A DNA stretch of 18,964 nt from Podila epigama (GCA_015679605.1 JAAAVE010000010.1:1-18964), one strand, 5' to 3'. Counted from the stretch's first letter, positions 1 through 9,800 are shown. The notes: a model not told the origin generated them from the sequence alone. Made by a program: numbers and translations.

Positions 1-530
1 ATTTCTTTGCTTTATCTACGACCGTTGATGCATTGCATAGTTCCTTCCTGCAAGACTGCAAACAAACTTTTTGTTGTTATGGATAATCCTCTGTTTCCTT
101 CTTCTTCCTCCACTTCCTGTGCTGTAGACCCAATCTGCAGATTCAGTAGATTCGGACACGGAGCTGCGTCGTTAAGCTTATTGTGTGAAATAATTCTTTT
201 TTTTTTTTTTGGGGGGGTCAGTCAGCATTCTTCCGCGTTCTTGCGAGATCTAGAGGAAAAAGTAGCCCAATTACGCGACTCGTAAAAATAAAAAACAAGT
301 AGGGACAATATGCATGACTGACGTTGAATGACTCAGATGTTTGTAGACGCCCTAGAAAGATTAGTGGTTGGTAGCGGAACATAAGACGAAAGTTGTTTAT
401 TCGGTAGCCTTTTTGTGCCATGTTGTGATTGTGGTTGATGGTGTGTTGCAATGTGTGCGTGTCTGTGTGTGTATGTATAAAGGTGTATGGAGAGATGTCG
501 TAACAATATGTATCATACAAGGAGTGGATC
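1..530. other. 3' flank, no gene seen
   Basis: No reading frame here looks coding. Short frames on both strands are low-complexity or are antisense to the glycosyltransferase. It holds a T run and G run near 200-220, a GT-rich stretch near 446-476, and the likely poly(A) signal of the neighbouring minus-strand gene. Confidence 0.6.
396..401 (-). terminator. Candidate poly(A) signal of the glycosyltransferase gene
   Basis: The plus strand reads TTTATT, which is AATAAA on the minus strand, about 130 bases after the stop codon at 531-533. The position fits a 3' end signal. Fungal poly(A) signals are loose, so this is suggestive only. Confidence 0.4.
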
Positions 531-2228
531 TTAAAACCATTCACCATAGAGGTTAGGGCGACGACCTGCAACAAAGTCATGGTAGGCTTGCTGCATATGT
601 CCCATCCAACTCTGGGGTTCAATGGGTGTTGCCCAATTGTTGTGCCAATGATAAGCATAGGCTCCTTGGAAAAACACTTCCGGACCAGCCGAGGACTCGA
701 CACTGAACGCATCTGGGAAGGACTTGAGATCCTCCAACATCTTTTCAGGATCCGTGTTGTCCTTGGCCTCTGCGTGGTCAACACGGAGCCAGAGAGGGTC
801 AAAGAAGGCGGGTGGCATCATGATCAAGCCATTGCCTTCGATCTTTGCATCCTGAGGGCGGAGATATTTGCGAAGACGTGCCGGATGGTAAATCTCCTCA
901 GGACGCATTTCACCACGTTTCTCGAGCTGTTGACGTCGTCGTAGTTGCTGGTGTTCGTGCTTTGATGCCTCTTGTTGGCCGATCTGCTGCTTGAGCAGTT
1001 CAAGTTTCTTTTTCAGGATCACAGTTTCGCGTGCACGTGCGCCATCGAGGATTCGGCGAGCGACAGTACTCTGTTTGTAGAGACGCAGGATAGCCGTGTT
1101 GTACATGCGGGTCATACTCCACTCGTAAGCAAATTCGAGACCCGAGTCGTAAAACGGACTCATGTCCTTCAGCAACAACACGTCCGCGTCAAGATACATG
1201 CCACCGTTCCTGTTCAGAATCAAAAACCGTGCTTCATCCGAGAGCGCGACGGGTTTGACAGGCTTGGACTGCTGGAGCTTCTGTTCCATCTCCCTGAGCT
1301 CTTTGTCTTCGTCTGTAGTGCCTTGGCCTGGGTATGCATATGCGAGCTCTGCTTCCTGGTCCCAGGCATGGATTGAGATGTGCTTGTTCAATGGAGGCGA
1401 GACAAGAGGGGCCGAGAATGGGTTTTGGGTATAGTCCTCGGGCTCGCCGTTAGGCAGGTCAGCAGAGTCGATCCAGAGATGAAGGTGCGACCGTTGCAGG
1501 GGCTGTGTGAACAGGAAGGCGTGCGCACTCAACGAAAGCTTGTCTGATATAGGTCCACGCCAAAAGATGTGAAAGTCCATTGTGGTTGACTTTTGCTCCT
1601 TTAGCTGTGGGGTGGCAGGGACGAGGTATTTGTGTTCCCGGGTGAGGTACTCTAGACAATGAGCAGAGCTATGGATGAGGCGATTGCAAGGCTCCGATGT
1701 GGCCGTGAGGTTGACAACCCAGTTTTCCAGTGGGCGTTCTAGGTATAGCAGTGGTTTCTCTTGCTCTGAAGATTGGTTCTGTGGCAAGCCCACGTCTTGT
1801 CCTTGTTCCTGTGTTTGTTCCTGTGGCTGTTGGCGCGAGTTTTTGGCGTCAATGTGTTGAATCCACTGGGCGTAAGATGTAAAGGCTGTGTCAGGGCTGT
1901 CGTTGAGAACAACTGCAGTGGCGGCCTCGCGATCTGCTTCAAGTCCGCTGCAAAAAGATACAAAGGCCTTGTTGTTTTGAGCTGCTAAACGGGCGTTATG
2001 TTGACTGATGGTTGGACCAGACTGTTGTTCTTGTTGTTGCTGTTGTTGCTGTAGAGGGGTAGGCTGTCCTTGGTCATCGATGGGTCGATAGCGGTTAGCG
2101 ACCTTGCGGAGGTTGTTGAAGACCGAGTCATCCGAGTCATAGTCGAGATTTGACCAAAGTGAGAGGTAGCAGAGTGTCGCTATCCCACTGAAGATGGCCA
2201 AGATAATCACGGCCTTTAGCTGTGGCAT
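531..2228 (-). CDS. Membrane-anchored DXD glycosyltransferase (GT32 / Gly_transf_sug type)
   Basis: A single 565-residue open frame with no intron needed. Residues about 6-25 form one hydrophobic segment after a very short N-terminus, giving a type II Golgi-style anchor. Residues 28-160 are a low-complexity, Gln-rich stem with a run of seven Gln near 60-66. The catalytic part starts near 218 (DFHIFWRGPISDK) and carries GGMYLDADVLLLKD at 342-355. Its D347-A-D349 is the metal- and sugar-nucleotide-binding DXD motif of GT-A enzymes with the Gly_transf_sug fold (alpha-1,6-mannosyltransferase, MIPC synthase, A4GALT and relatives). A charged Gln/Lys/Arg segment at about 400-445 interrupts the domain. 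The C-terminus has aromatic and His residues (AYAYHWHNNW, 524-533). N-x-S/T sites are visible at N150 and N173. By family it should transfer a sugar in the Golgi lumen. The donor and acceptor cannot be told from the sequence. The start is the first ATG before the hydrophobic segment. Confidence 0.87.
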   Translation of the reverse strand: MPQLKAVIILAIFSGIATLCYLSLWSNLDYDSDDSVFNNLRKVANRYRPIDDQGQPTPLQQQQQQQEQQSGPTISQHNARLAAQNNKAFVSFCSGLEADREAATAVVLNDSPDTAFTSYAQWIQHIDAKNSRQQPQEQTQEQGQDVGLPQNQSSEQEKPLLYLERPLENWVVNLTATSEPCNRLIHSSAHCLEYLTREHKYLVPATPQLKEQKSTTMDFHIFWRGPISDKLSLSAHAFLFTQPLQRSHLHLWIDSADLPNGEPEDYTQNPFSAPLVSPPLNKHISIHAWDQEAELAYAYPGQGTTDEDKELREMEQKLQQSKPVKPVALSDEARFLILNRNGGMYLDADVLLLKDMSPFYDSGLEFAYEWSMTRMYNTAILRLYKQSTVARRILDGARARETVILKKKLELLKQQIGQQEASKHEHQQLRRRQQLEKRGEMRPEEIYHPARLRKYLRPQDAKIEGNGLIMMPPAFFDPLWLRVDHAEAKDNTDPEKMLEDLKSFPDAFSVESSAGPEVFFQGAYAYHWHNNWATPIEPQSWMGHMQQAYHDFVAGRRPNLYGEWF

Positions 2229-2468
2229 GTCCTTTCCAGGCGGGGGTTTTTTTTATTCTCGTTCTTGGTACTTGCAGAAGGTATTATTGTATTTGCACTG
2301 GAAGGATGCTGCTTCTTGTTGCACAAAATAAAAAAAATTGATGTTTGATGCGTTATCTTTTTATCTATTAAAAGTCAGAGCGAAGTGGTCCAAGGAGGTG
2401 GGTGGTTTGAGTCGTGAATGGCGAGATGAGAAGAGATGAAAGAGATGGGTTGTTCAAAAGAGATGTCG

Positions 2469-2545
2469 AGTGTGGGAATGTGAGTGTGAGAATGTGAGTG
2501 TGAGTGTGTGCGAGCGAGTGTGTGTGTGTGAGTGTGTGTGCGTGT
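2469..2545. repeat. GT/GAGT microsatellite
   Basis: Irregular array of gtgtga and gtgt units in the 5' region of the glycosyltransferase gene. Read on the minus strand it is an AC-rich tract. Confidence 0.85.
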
Positions 2546-3206
2546 TTATGGAGCGTATGTGGGTGGATGGTGGATGGAGGAAACGGAAACGAGACAAAGA
2601 AAACAAGAAAAATGTCAAAGACCGCATAAATTACAATTGATTTGGCGTCCCAAAAAAAACAAAAAAAAAACAATCGCCCCCATCCACACCCACACCCACA
2701 TCCTTTCCAGGCACAAGTTGAGGCCTGGCCAGGCACGAGGAGAGGGCCAATGGCCAAGGGCATGGTAAGAGAGTGATGGGTGTGAGTGGCAAACAAGGTG
2801 CATTTACCTCGTCCAAGAATTGCTCTCGTCGACCACACATTGACATTCATTCATTCAACCTCAACCTTATTGGAATAAACAAATGGCGAATCCCCGGTTG
2901 TCGTTGTTGGCTTTTATTTTTATTTATTTTCTGCTTTTTTCGCCATCTATTTGACAACCACCTTAATAACAATGAGCTACAAGACTGTAAAATGATGAAT
3001 GGATGATTACCAGAGCACGTTGTTGTTGTTAAGGCTCCATATACAGGGATTAGGATGGCCTCCAGTAGGACAGACCCTTGAATGAAAATGGTCACTCAAA
3101 AGTCATCCAATCCAATCATCCATAGCACATTCCAACAAGTTCTCTTCCCGCAATGCTCATATCCCGCTGACGATTGACCATTCTTTTTTGGTGCCCCGAT
3201 GGGGGT

Positions 3207-3224
3207 GTACAGTACGTACTGTAC
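3207..3224. other. 18-base perfect palindrome
   Basis: GTACAGTACGTACTGTAC equals its own reverse complement over all 18 bases, and the next flanking bases do not pair. It lies about 670 bases upstream of the DJ-1 start codon, in non-coding DNA. Confidence 0.9.
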
Positions 3225-3636
3225 GTTGTTGAGATTGTCAACGGATTTGTTTGTTCCTGTTTTTATTCTTATTCTCCTTGTTCTTGCTTCAACAGTTTGA
3301 ATCAGTCGTTTATCGAGTTTCCTTTGTGTTGACACTGACCTGCCATTGGTCATTGTACAGCTTTTGTTTGTTTTTACTCGCCTTTTGCTCAAAGAACTAG
3401 GGAGGGCGCGAAACGTGGTACACACCATCCCATTGTCCAAAAAAAAAAAAAGGCTGTGCCCACATCCATCTACTCAAAATGAAATAATAATATTGCAACA
3501 GAAGAAACCCTGGAAATTCTATCTCCATCCGGAACAACTGAAGGAGCCCACACTTTGGACAAAAAAGAAAGAGCTGTCCTTTCAGTTCCGTTGGAATGTT
3601 GCTAAGCTACCCTTGTTTGACTGATTTGCAAGCCGG

Positions 3637-3642
3637 TATATA
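3637..3642 (+). promoter_or_regulatory. Possible TATA element upstream of DJ-1
   Basis: TATATA lies about 250 bases upstream of the DJ-1 start codon. The distance allows for a leader of ordinary length, but nothing else confirms a promoter here. Confidence 0.25.
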
Positions 3643-3705
3643 GTAGCTGTAGTCATTATTACGGCGACACAATGTCATCCACTTGGCAGACGTGGGGCCG
3701 ATTTT

Positions 3706-3733
3706 TGTGTATGTGTGTGTGTGTGTGTATGTG
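3706..3733. repeat. GT microsatellite
   Basis: Nearly pure tg repeat, interrupted by two ta steps, about 160 bases upstream of the DJ-1 start codon. Confidence 0.85.
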
Positions 3734-3893
3734 TTATCGCCAGACATGTTATCGCACACGGAATGGGATAGGGACCACCCAAAACGATGAGAGATGCACG
3801 TGAGAAGAATGCAATACCTTGCATGATGTGCGAAATATGTAATGTAGACATCACTTTTATTTCCATTCCGCACCACGAAAGAAAGAAAATAAA

Positions 3894-4641
3894 ATGACAG
3901 GATCAAAGAAAACAGCTTTGGTGTTGATCGCTGATGGAACAGAAGAGATGGAGGCTGTCATCTCAAGTAGGTCCTATTTTCTTTCCATTTAGATGTGGAG
4001 ATGCACAAAAAAAAAGACTAGAGACGCGCCTGACCTAGCGCTAACAAAGACGCTCTTTTTTTTTTTTACTCTCTATCGTTGACACACAATGACACTCAAA
4101 TACTAAAAACATACTCAAAGTCGATGTCCTGGTGCGCGCAGGGTTGGAGGTGACGGTGGCGAGCATCAAGGGAAATGACGTGACTGAACCAGTCAAGTGC
4201 TCGCGAGGTGTCAAGATTGCGCCCGACACGTTGCTGTCGTCTCTCACTCCTAAACTGTTCAACGTCCTTGTCATCCCTGGAGGAGGACCAGGTGCCCAGG
4301 CCATGGCAGCCTCACCGCTGGTGCACGAGTGGGTCCAGTCCCATTACCAAAAGGCACTCCTTGCTGCCGTCTGCGCTGGCCCTACCGTCCTCAAGGCCTC
4401 TGCCGTCGCTCGTGGTGCCAAAGTAACATCACATCCAAGCGTACACTCTGAATTGGATGACTACTTTGACTACCAAGACAACTATGTTGGCAAGTCGATT
4501 GTTGTGCATGACACGCACCACCGCGTCATCACCAGTCGTGGACCTGGCTCGACCTTTGAGTTTGCGCTTGCGATTGTGGAGGAGCTCCAGGGCGTCAAGG
4601 TCGCAGAGGAGATTCGTGGACACATGATGTTTGCTCGTTGA
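3894..4641 (+). CDS. PARK7: DJ-1/PARK7-family protein (two exons)
   Basis: Exons 3894-3966 and 4121-4641 give 197 residues, close to the 189 of human DJ-1. The intron has donor GTAGGT, a TACTAAA branch-like sequence at 4101-4107 and acceptor AAAG; the junction codon is Ile25. It starts MTGSKKTALVLIADGTEEME. The nucleophile elbow is AAVCAGPT with C109 (human Cys106). E20 matches human Glu18, which holds the Cys sulfinate, and H129 (SHP) matches His126. The C-terminal SRGPGSTFEFALAIVEEL is strongly DJ-1 specific. Family members are cytosolic or mitochondrial dimers linked to oxidative-stress protection, glyoxalase activity and debated deglycase activity. The similarity is to the short DJ-1 type rather than the longer yeast Hsp31 type. 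The start is the only ATG that gives the first beta strand with a short leader. All key residues are present, so it should be functional. Confidence 0.95.
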
Positions 4642-5714
4642 GCAACAGACGCGCAAACGAGGTCCAAGAACAGCCAAAGCAGGCGATCTGGCCTGCCGAT
4701 CTTTAAAAAAGATCTATGATATTTGCGCCTTGCGAGTATTTTTCATTTTGTCAATTCAAATCATATCTTGTCGCGTCTATTGCCAATCTATGGGTGGACC
4801 TGAAATAAATGCGAGCACACATTACACGTTGGATGGATACCTTTTTAATTTTGCAATTCGTTGTGCAACGACTTTTTTCTGTCAAGGACAATGTAGAATG
4901 TCGTTCAGAGGGCAACAAACGATACAGCGGTCGATCTCTCTCTTTTTCTCACATACACGCATACAAACCGGCACCGGTTGGTTCAAACGAGAATCGAGGA
5001 TATGTGTGTATCGGGCAACGCAAACACACACACACACAAAAAAAAAGACTTTTTGCAGACAACGGAAAAAGTCATGATCGATGCAATGCAGGCCAATTCT
5101 TGATGGATAGGTAACACGCCAACCTGCATGGTTCTCTTGTCGTCTCTCACCTCAGCCTGCACCAGGATAATATAATTTTTTTTACGCGTGTCACCAACCT
5201 GGCTCTACCAAAAGTTGTATGTCATCCACCTTTCAGTCATTCTCTCTCTTCTTCTCTCTCTCTTTCTCCTCACGACCACTAGTCACCACCGACATCATCC
5301 AACTCTCCATCATCCATTACGCAAAAACCTCAAACTGTTTAAATCCCTTGTTGCTTTTTTTTTCTTGTCTTTCTGTTTCCCTTTTTTTTTCTACCCGTTT
5401 TATTTTCATATCCTCGTATTATACCTCTAACATCCCACCGACCGACTTGTCATTACACTTTTGTCCCTTTTTCATTTTCTTTCTTTTCACTCATTGTACT
5501 TGTGAAAAGTTTACAGCTCCCTTTCTCAACCCCACTCATCGGACGAATTATCTTACACAAGGAGACCGACTTCACCTCACTCACTCTCTCTTTCGTTCGA
5601 CACAGTAAAATCTTTTTTTTTAACGTCAGGACACATTGAACCAACAAACACGCATTTGTGTGTTAAATCTCTCTTTCTCTCTCTTCATCTTCTATATACA
5701 TACTCAACAACGAT
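4642..5714. other. Intergenic region and pyrimidine-rich leader of the Rho gene
   Basis: The first part is the DJ-1 3' flank, then an AC tract (about 5024-5038). From about 5220 to 5700 the plus strand is strongly C/T-rich, with runs such as ctctctctttctcctc. That is typical of the promoter and leader of a well-expressed fungal gene. Translated frames here are Ser/Phe/Leu runs produced by the pyrimidines. I see no gene. Confidence 0.6.
4804..4809 (+). terminator. Candidate poly(A) signal of the DJ-1 gene
   Basis: AATAAA about 165 bases after the DJ-1 stop codon on the same strand. Confidence 0.45.
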
Positions 5715-6599
5715 ATGGTAAACAAAATAGTCGATGATGACTGTATCGAGTTCAATGGGACCTACTTTCATTCTTTATATAAATATTTTATATATACCAC
5801 ACACATCCATCGACTCAAACCATGAGATTAAACGACAATCACAAACAAAAACCTTTTTTTTTTGTTTAACTAGGGTATCGAGATCCGAAAGAAGCTGGTG
5901 GTCGTTGGAGACGGAGCATGTGGTAAGACGTGCATGTTGATTATGCACTCGAAAGGTTCCTTTCCAAAGGTGAGTTGGGAGGGTTTTTTTTTTTTTTTTT
6001 TTTTTTTTGCCTCTGCTTTTACTATCATAGTTCATAGGCTATTCTTTCGAAATCAAGAACTTTTCAACTGAAATGGAGAAACTCAATTCATCTGCTTATT
6101 CTCTCACCTCACTCATCTCTTGTTGTAGAAATATGTACCGACAGTGTTTGAAAACTATACGACCGTGATGGACCATGGCAAACACAAGGTCGAATTGTCG
6201 TTGTGGGATACAGCTGGACAGGAAGACTATGATCGTCTTCGACCATTGTCGTATCCTGAATCCGATGTTGTCCTCATGTGCTTCTCTGTCGACTCGCCTT
6301 CCAGCCTTGACAACTTGACTGAGAAATGGTACCCTGAATTGACACACTTTCTCGAAACTGTGCCAAAGATTGTAGTCGGTCTCAAGACAGATCTTCGTGA
6401 TGAAGCCTCCGCTGAGGACAAGAACCAGTTTGTCTCTTATGAACAAGGCGCACAGGTCGCTGCAGCACTCCATTGCAAATACTATGAATGTTCTGCAAAA
6501 ACTGGCAAGGGACTTCGTGAGGTCTTCCAGGCAGCTGTTAAAATCGCCATGCAATCCAACTTTACAAAGATGCGAAAGAGAGCTTGCACCATTATGTAG
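5715..6599 (+). CDS. Rho-family small GTPase (three exons; initiator-only first coding exon)
   Basis: Exons 5715-5717 (ATG alone), 5874-5969 and 6129-6599 give 189 residues, the usual Rho size. The introns are GTAAAC...TAG (156 bases) and GTGAGT...TAG (159 bases). G1 is GDGACGKT (residues 13-20), switch I has [10 protein letters not shown]3 is DTAGQED, G4 is LKTD and G5 is CSAKTG. Near-invariant RLRPLSYP follows G3. The C-terminus has a short basic patch (KMRKR) and a CTIM prenylation box. Rho proteins cycle between GDP and GTP on membranes to steer actin, polarity and wall synthesis. KWYPE and VGLKTDLR recall Rho4/Rho3-type fungal proteins more than Rho1, but subfamily assignment needs a tree. 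A stop codon (TAG, 5871-5873) sits directly before exon 2 in frame, so an upstream spliced start is required. The catalytic Gln and P-loop Gly are normal, so it should be an active GTPase. Confidence 0.95.
5984..6008. repeat. 25-base T homopolymer
   Basis: Uninterrupted T run in intron 2 of the Rho gene, shortly after the donor. Its length may be uncertain because homopolymers are error-prone. Confidence 0.9.
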
Positions 6600-6865
6600 G
6601 ATACCTTTTTTTTCTTTCAACGTAATTCCCCTTTTCCGCTTGCAAAAATACCAAAAAGTAAAAAAATAATTATTTTTGTTTAATGTTCAGCAGACATCAT
6701 ATCTACTGTGTTGAAAAGTAAGAGTTCCAGTATGACAAAATGAAGTTGAAGTTGTATGTTGACAAGAAAAACACATGCTGGGAGAGAAGGAGACAGGATG
6801 GCAGAGGAACGAAAACAAAACACATGCACACTCTCTTTCCAAAGAGTCTTGTCACTTCAGACATC

Positions 6866-9800
6866 TCAATTCAACGCATCACGCTCCTCCTGAAAGTCAT
6901 CTTCAGCTTTGGACACTTGAACAATACACAACTCAATGTCCACATTGAGCGATGTCAACAAATCAATCCACACCTGTTGCTTCGAAGACAGACGATCTCC
7001 TGGACCTTTGACTATTTGCAAGAAGTGGTAAAATGCAGGAATGTTTATGCTCAAGGTCAATACGACTGTGATCAGAAGAGAAGGCTTTGTTTTCGCCATG
7101 CTGCAAATGTGTACAGGCGTCAGTCGTTATTACCTTCTACAAACTTGACAAGTTTCTTTTCATAGTTCCAGCAACTATTATCAAGATGGGTGTAAGAGTA
7201 ATAGAATATGCGTTAATCATAGTGCAATTGCTCAAAAACGAGGATAACAAAACGACAATGAAAATGTTATAGGACAATGTGACAACAATATGAGAAGGAA
7301 AGAAAACAAAACTTGCCATAAATCAGGCATGCCCGAACAACGTTGTCGGTATTCCTGTGCCATAACTTTACATATCCCAGCCAACGCTGGACCACCAATG
7401 CACTAGGGCGAGCAAATGCAAGGGAAACGCGTATTTTTTTGAGGAGTAAGGAATGAGTACCATCGCGTCATTTAGCAAAAAGAACATATCACAGCCAAAT
7501 ACAAAATATACTCACTTACCTCGGCTATTTGCAAAAGCTCTTCCCTCTCAAATGACCAGTTCACGCCAACACAAACTACCTTCTTTTCCCGGTAGAGCTC
7601 GTCCATCGTCTGGATCTGATTCAAATAAAAACACTCGCGCCGTTTTCGCGCCAATGGGTCCTCTGCCTGTTCTACTTTTACATCAGAGGTTGCCAACGTT
7701 GTTGATGTCCCATCGGTCTTGACGTCTTGTGTTTGCTCGACATCGCCAGAGAGAGGGGCCTCCTCTAGCCCTAGCTCTGTTATTATACTTTGGGGCATGG
7801 ATACCTTGTCTCTTTTCTCATCAACCCTTCTTATGTCAGAAGCATCCACTTCATCAAATGTTCCATCTTTATGTTCACTGACAAGGTCCTCCGGAGAATA
7901 TTCATTCAAACAAGACTTTGCAATGTCTTCAAGCCGCCCCAGGATCATTTGTTGCCGGTTCAAAAAGAAGGCATCGGTTCTCAAATCCAAAGGTTCTGTC
8001 TGATATAACGTCTCAAATACACCAGGTTGGGGTGCAAACAAGATATCCCAAAACAACAAGCCAAACAGGGTCGCCAGGATACTGTTCTCCGAATGGTATC
8101 CTCTATAACCCAGCATCCCATAATAGCTCAGTGCCAACTCTTCCACTCCACAGTCAGACCCATCAATGTTTCTCCACAATGGCCGTTGTTGGGCTATTGG
8201 GTGGTTGGAGGAACCAATCCCACCCGACCGTGGCACATAAGAATACGCGTGCGAGGACGCATAGGCAGGTGCGATCGTACCAGGTGTATTGAGTCGTTCA
8301 CCCGTCAAGATTCGCTTCTGGGCCTTGCGAAGCGTCAGGTACGAAAAATCATGCCGTTCACGAAATGCTACCTTGAGTTCTGATTCGAGTCGAACAATCC
8401 TCGCCTGAATCAAGTTGGCGTCGACTAAAGGTACCAAAAAAGGACAAGTCGCATTAGTGCCGAGAGTAAGTGGACATAGGTGGTATCTGTGTTGCATCTC
8501 GAGTAAGATCAATGCTGTTATCCGTTTTGAAGGTGTGAGAGCAACATTGAAAAAAACATCTTACCAGCATGGACATGCTTGTCTCTTAGCGCTGTCATGC
8601 ACACTTCTAGAGCTTCCTTCTTGCCAAGTCGCTTCTCCACAGAGTAGTTCGATTTTATAAGTGCGAGCCTATCGTACCAAGATCCTCTCGCACCCAAGGA
8701 ATAGACATGCTGGTCCAAGAGCTCATGTAAAAGTAAGGATTCTTCCTCAAATCGTTTTAGAAACGCCAGCGCCCGTAGTTCCAGCCGCAGGATCTGAGTA
8801 TATACCCAACCTAATACATGCATCCAAACCGAATATTCCTTTTAGATTGATATTGAACAAACCTATATGGTATATTTGCTCTTAGGCAAGAAGAAAGGCA
8901 ACAAGATAGATCCAGCGATTTACAATGTGATGCCTCCTTACCTGGCGAGAAGCGTAAAAGAAAGTAATCGGGACTCTGAGCCGACATTTTCCCCGTTTCC
9001 ACAGTGACGTGCATCCTCCAGGCATCTCGAATCCTTTCAGCTTCTTGAATAACACGTTCATAGATCGCTACGACCTCGTTCCTTCTCACTTGCTCTCGAT
9101 CAAGGCCATTGTTGGACGCGTCTGACCGCGCCTTGGTCAAAGCCGCCTTTCGTTGATTCGTTGCCCTATCAAGGGGCTGGTCCGGGTCACGGACATAGAC
9201 AACAGCGTCTCGCCCTGGACCCATAGCAGAGTCGATCAAGTTTGACAACTCATAGTGTATCTTCATGGCCTCTTCGTATTGTAACAACTCGTCTCGGTTC
9301 TTAAAGACGGTGTTTGTGCGTGTGATCTCGTACGTGGGGAACGTCCGTTGGCCAATCTTTGCCAGAATCGCCTCAATCAGTGCAGGTTTCTCTGTGTATT
9401 CTTTCGTCCTGTAAAACACAAGATGTAATCGTTCAAAGACACGAATAACATTAGGGTATATTTTAACACATGACCCTAATGAATGAACAAAGAAAACAAA
9501 AATAACTCAAAAGTGTTACACGTCGGTAAGAGTCGCCCAAATAAAGCCAGAAAGATCCCCAAAAATGACATGGTGTGGGGTTTGAGGGCAAGGCAGAAAC
9601 TTACCGGCGATTTGCAGAATCTTGTCAATTAAGGCCATATCACGTTTGGTCGCGTTGCCTGAGAAGCTGTGTGTTGCCAGACCGACCTTCCGGTCTTTTC
9701 CTCCGTCCGCATGACCTCCAGGTCCCAGCATGAGTCGCCTGGAAAGAAATGATTGTTGCCTAAAGTGTCTCAGAATAGTGGAAACAATATCACGGCGCTG

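Larger units (their letters stand above)
2229..3893. other. Divergent intergenic region between glycosyltransferase and DJ-1
   Basis: About 1.66 kb shared by two outward-facing genes. It holds a long GT/GAGT microsatellite (2469-2545), A-rich runs, a 12-base palindrome gcctggccaggc (2723-2734) next to a CCAAT-containing ggccaatggcc, an 18-base palindrome (3207-3224), a second GT tract (3706-3733) and a TATATA (3637-3642). The open frames inside (for example minus 2368-2850 and 3096-3440) are low-complexity or resemble nothing I know. I call no gene. Confidence 0.6.

Noticed and set aside
218-802. 194-codon minus-strand frame overlapping the glycosyltransferase 3' end
   Set aside because: It is a shifted reading of the real glycosyltransferase coding sequence and then low-complexity flank (His-Thr runs from GT repeats).
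2368-2850. 160-codon minus-strand frame upstream of the glycosyltransferase
   Set aside because: Mostly translation of GT/AC microsatellite (His-Thr repeats). A donor-like GAG|GTAAAT near 2808 could mark a leader exon, but no partner acceptor could be chosen with confidence.
3096-3440. 114-codon minus-strand frame containing the 18-base palindrome
   Set aside because: No recognisable domain, Thr/Lys/Arg-rich, and no supporting splice or codon signal.
4960-5005. tRNA T-arm look-alike (GGTTCAAACG)
   Set aside because: The flanking bases do not form the T stem and no acceptor or anticodon arm could be drawn.
5219-5608. 129-codon plus-strand frame before the Rho gene
   Set aside because: Ser/Phe/Leu runs caused by a pyrimidine-rich leader, with no protein-like composition.
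5730-5873. Possible intron-encoded C/D snoRNA (ATGATGA in Rho intron 1)
   Set aside because: A C-box-like word is present but no CTGA D box follows before the acceptor, and no terminal stem was seen.
6096-6620. 174-codon minus-strand frame antisense to Rho exon 3
   Set aside because: Shadow of the GTPase coding sequence. The plus strand carries all G-box motifs.
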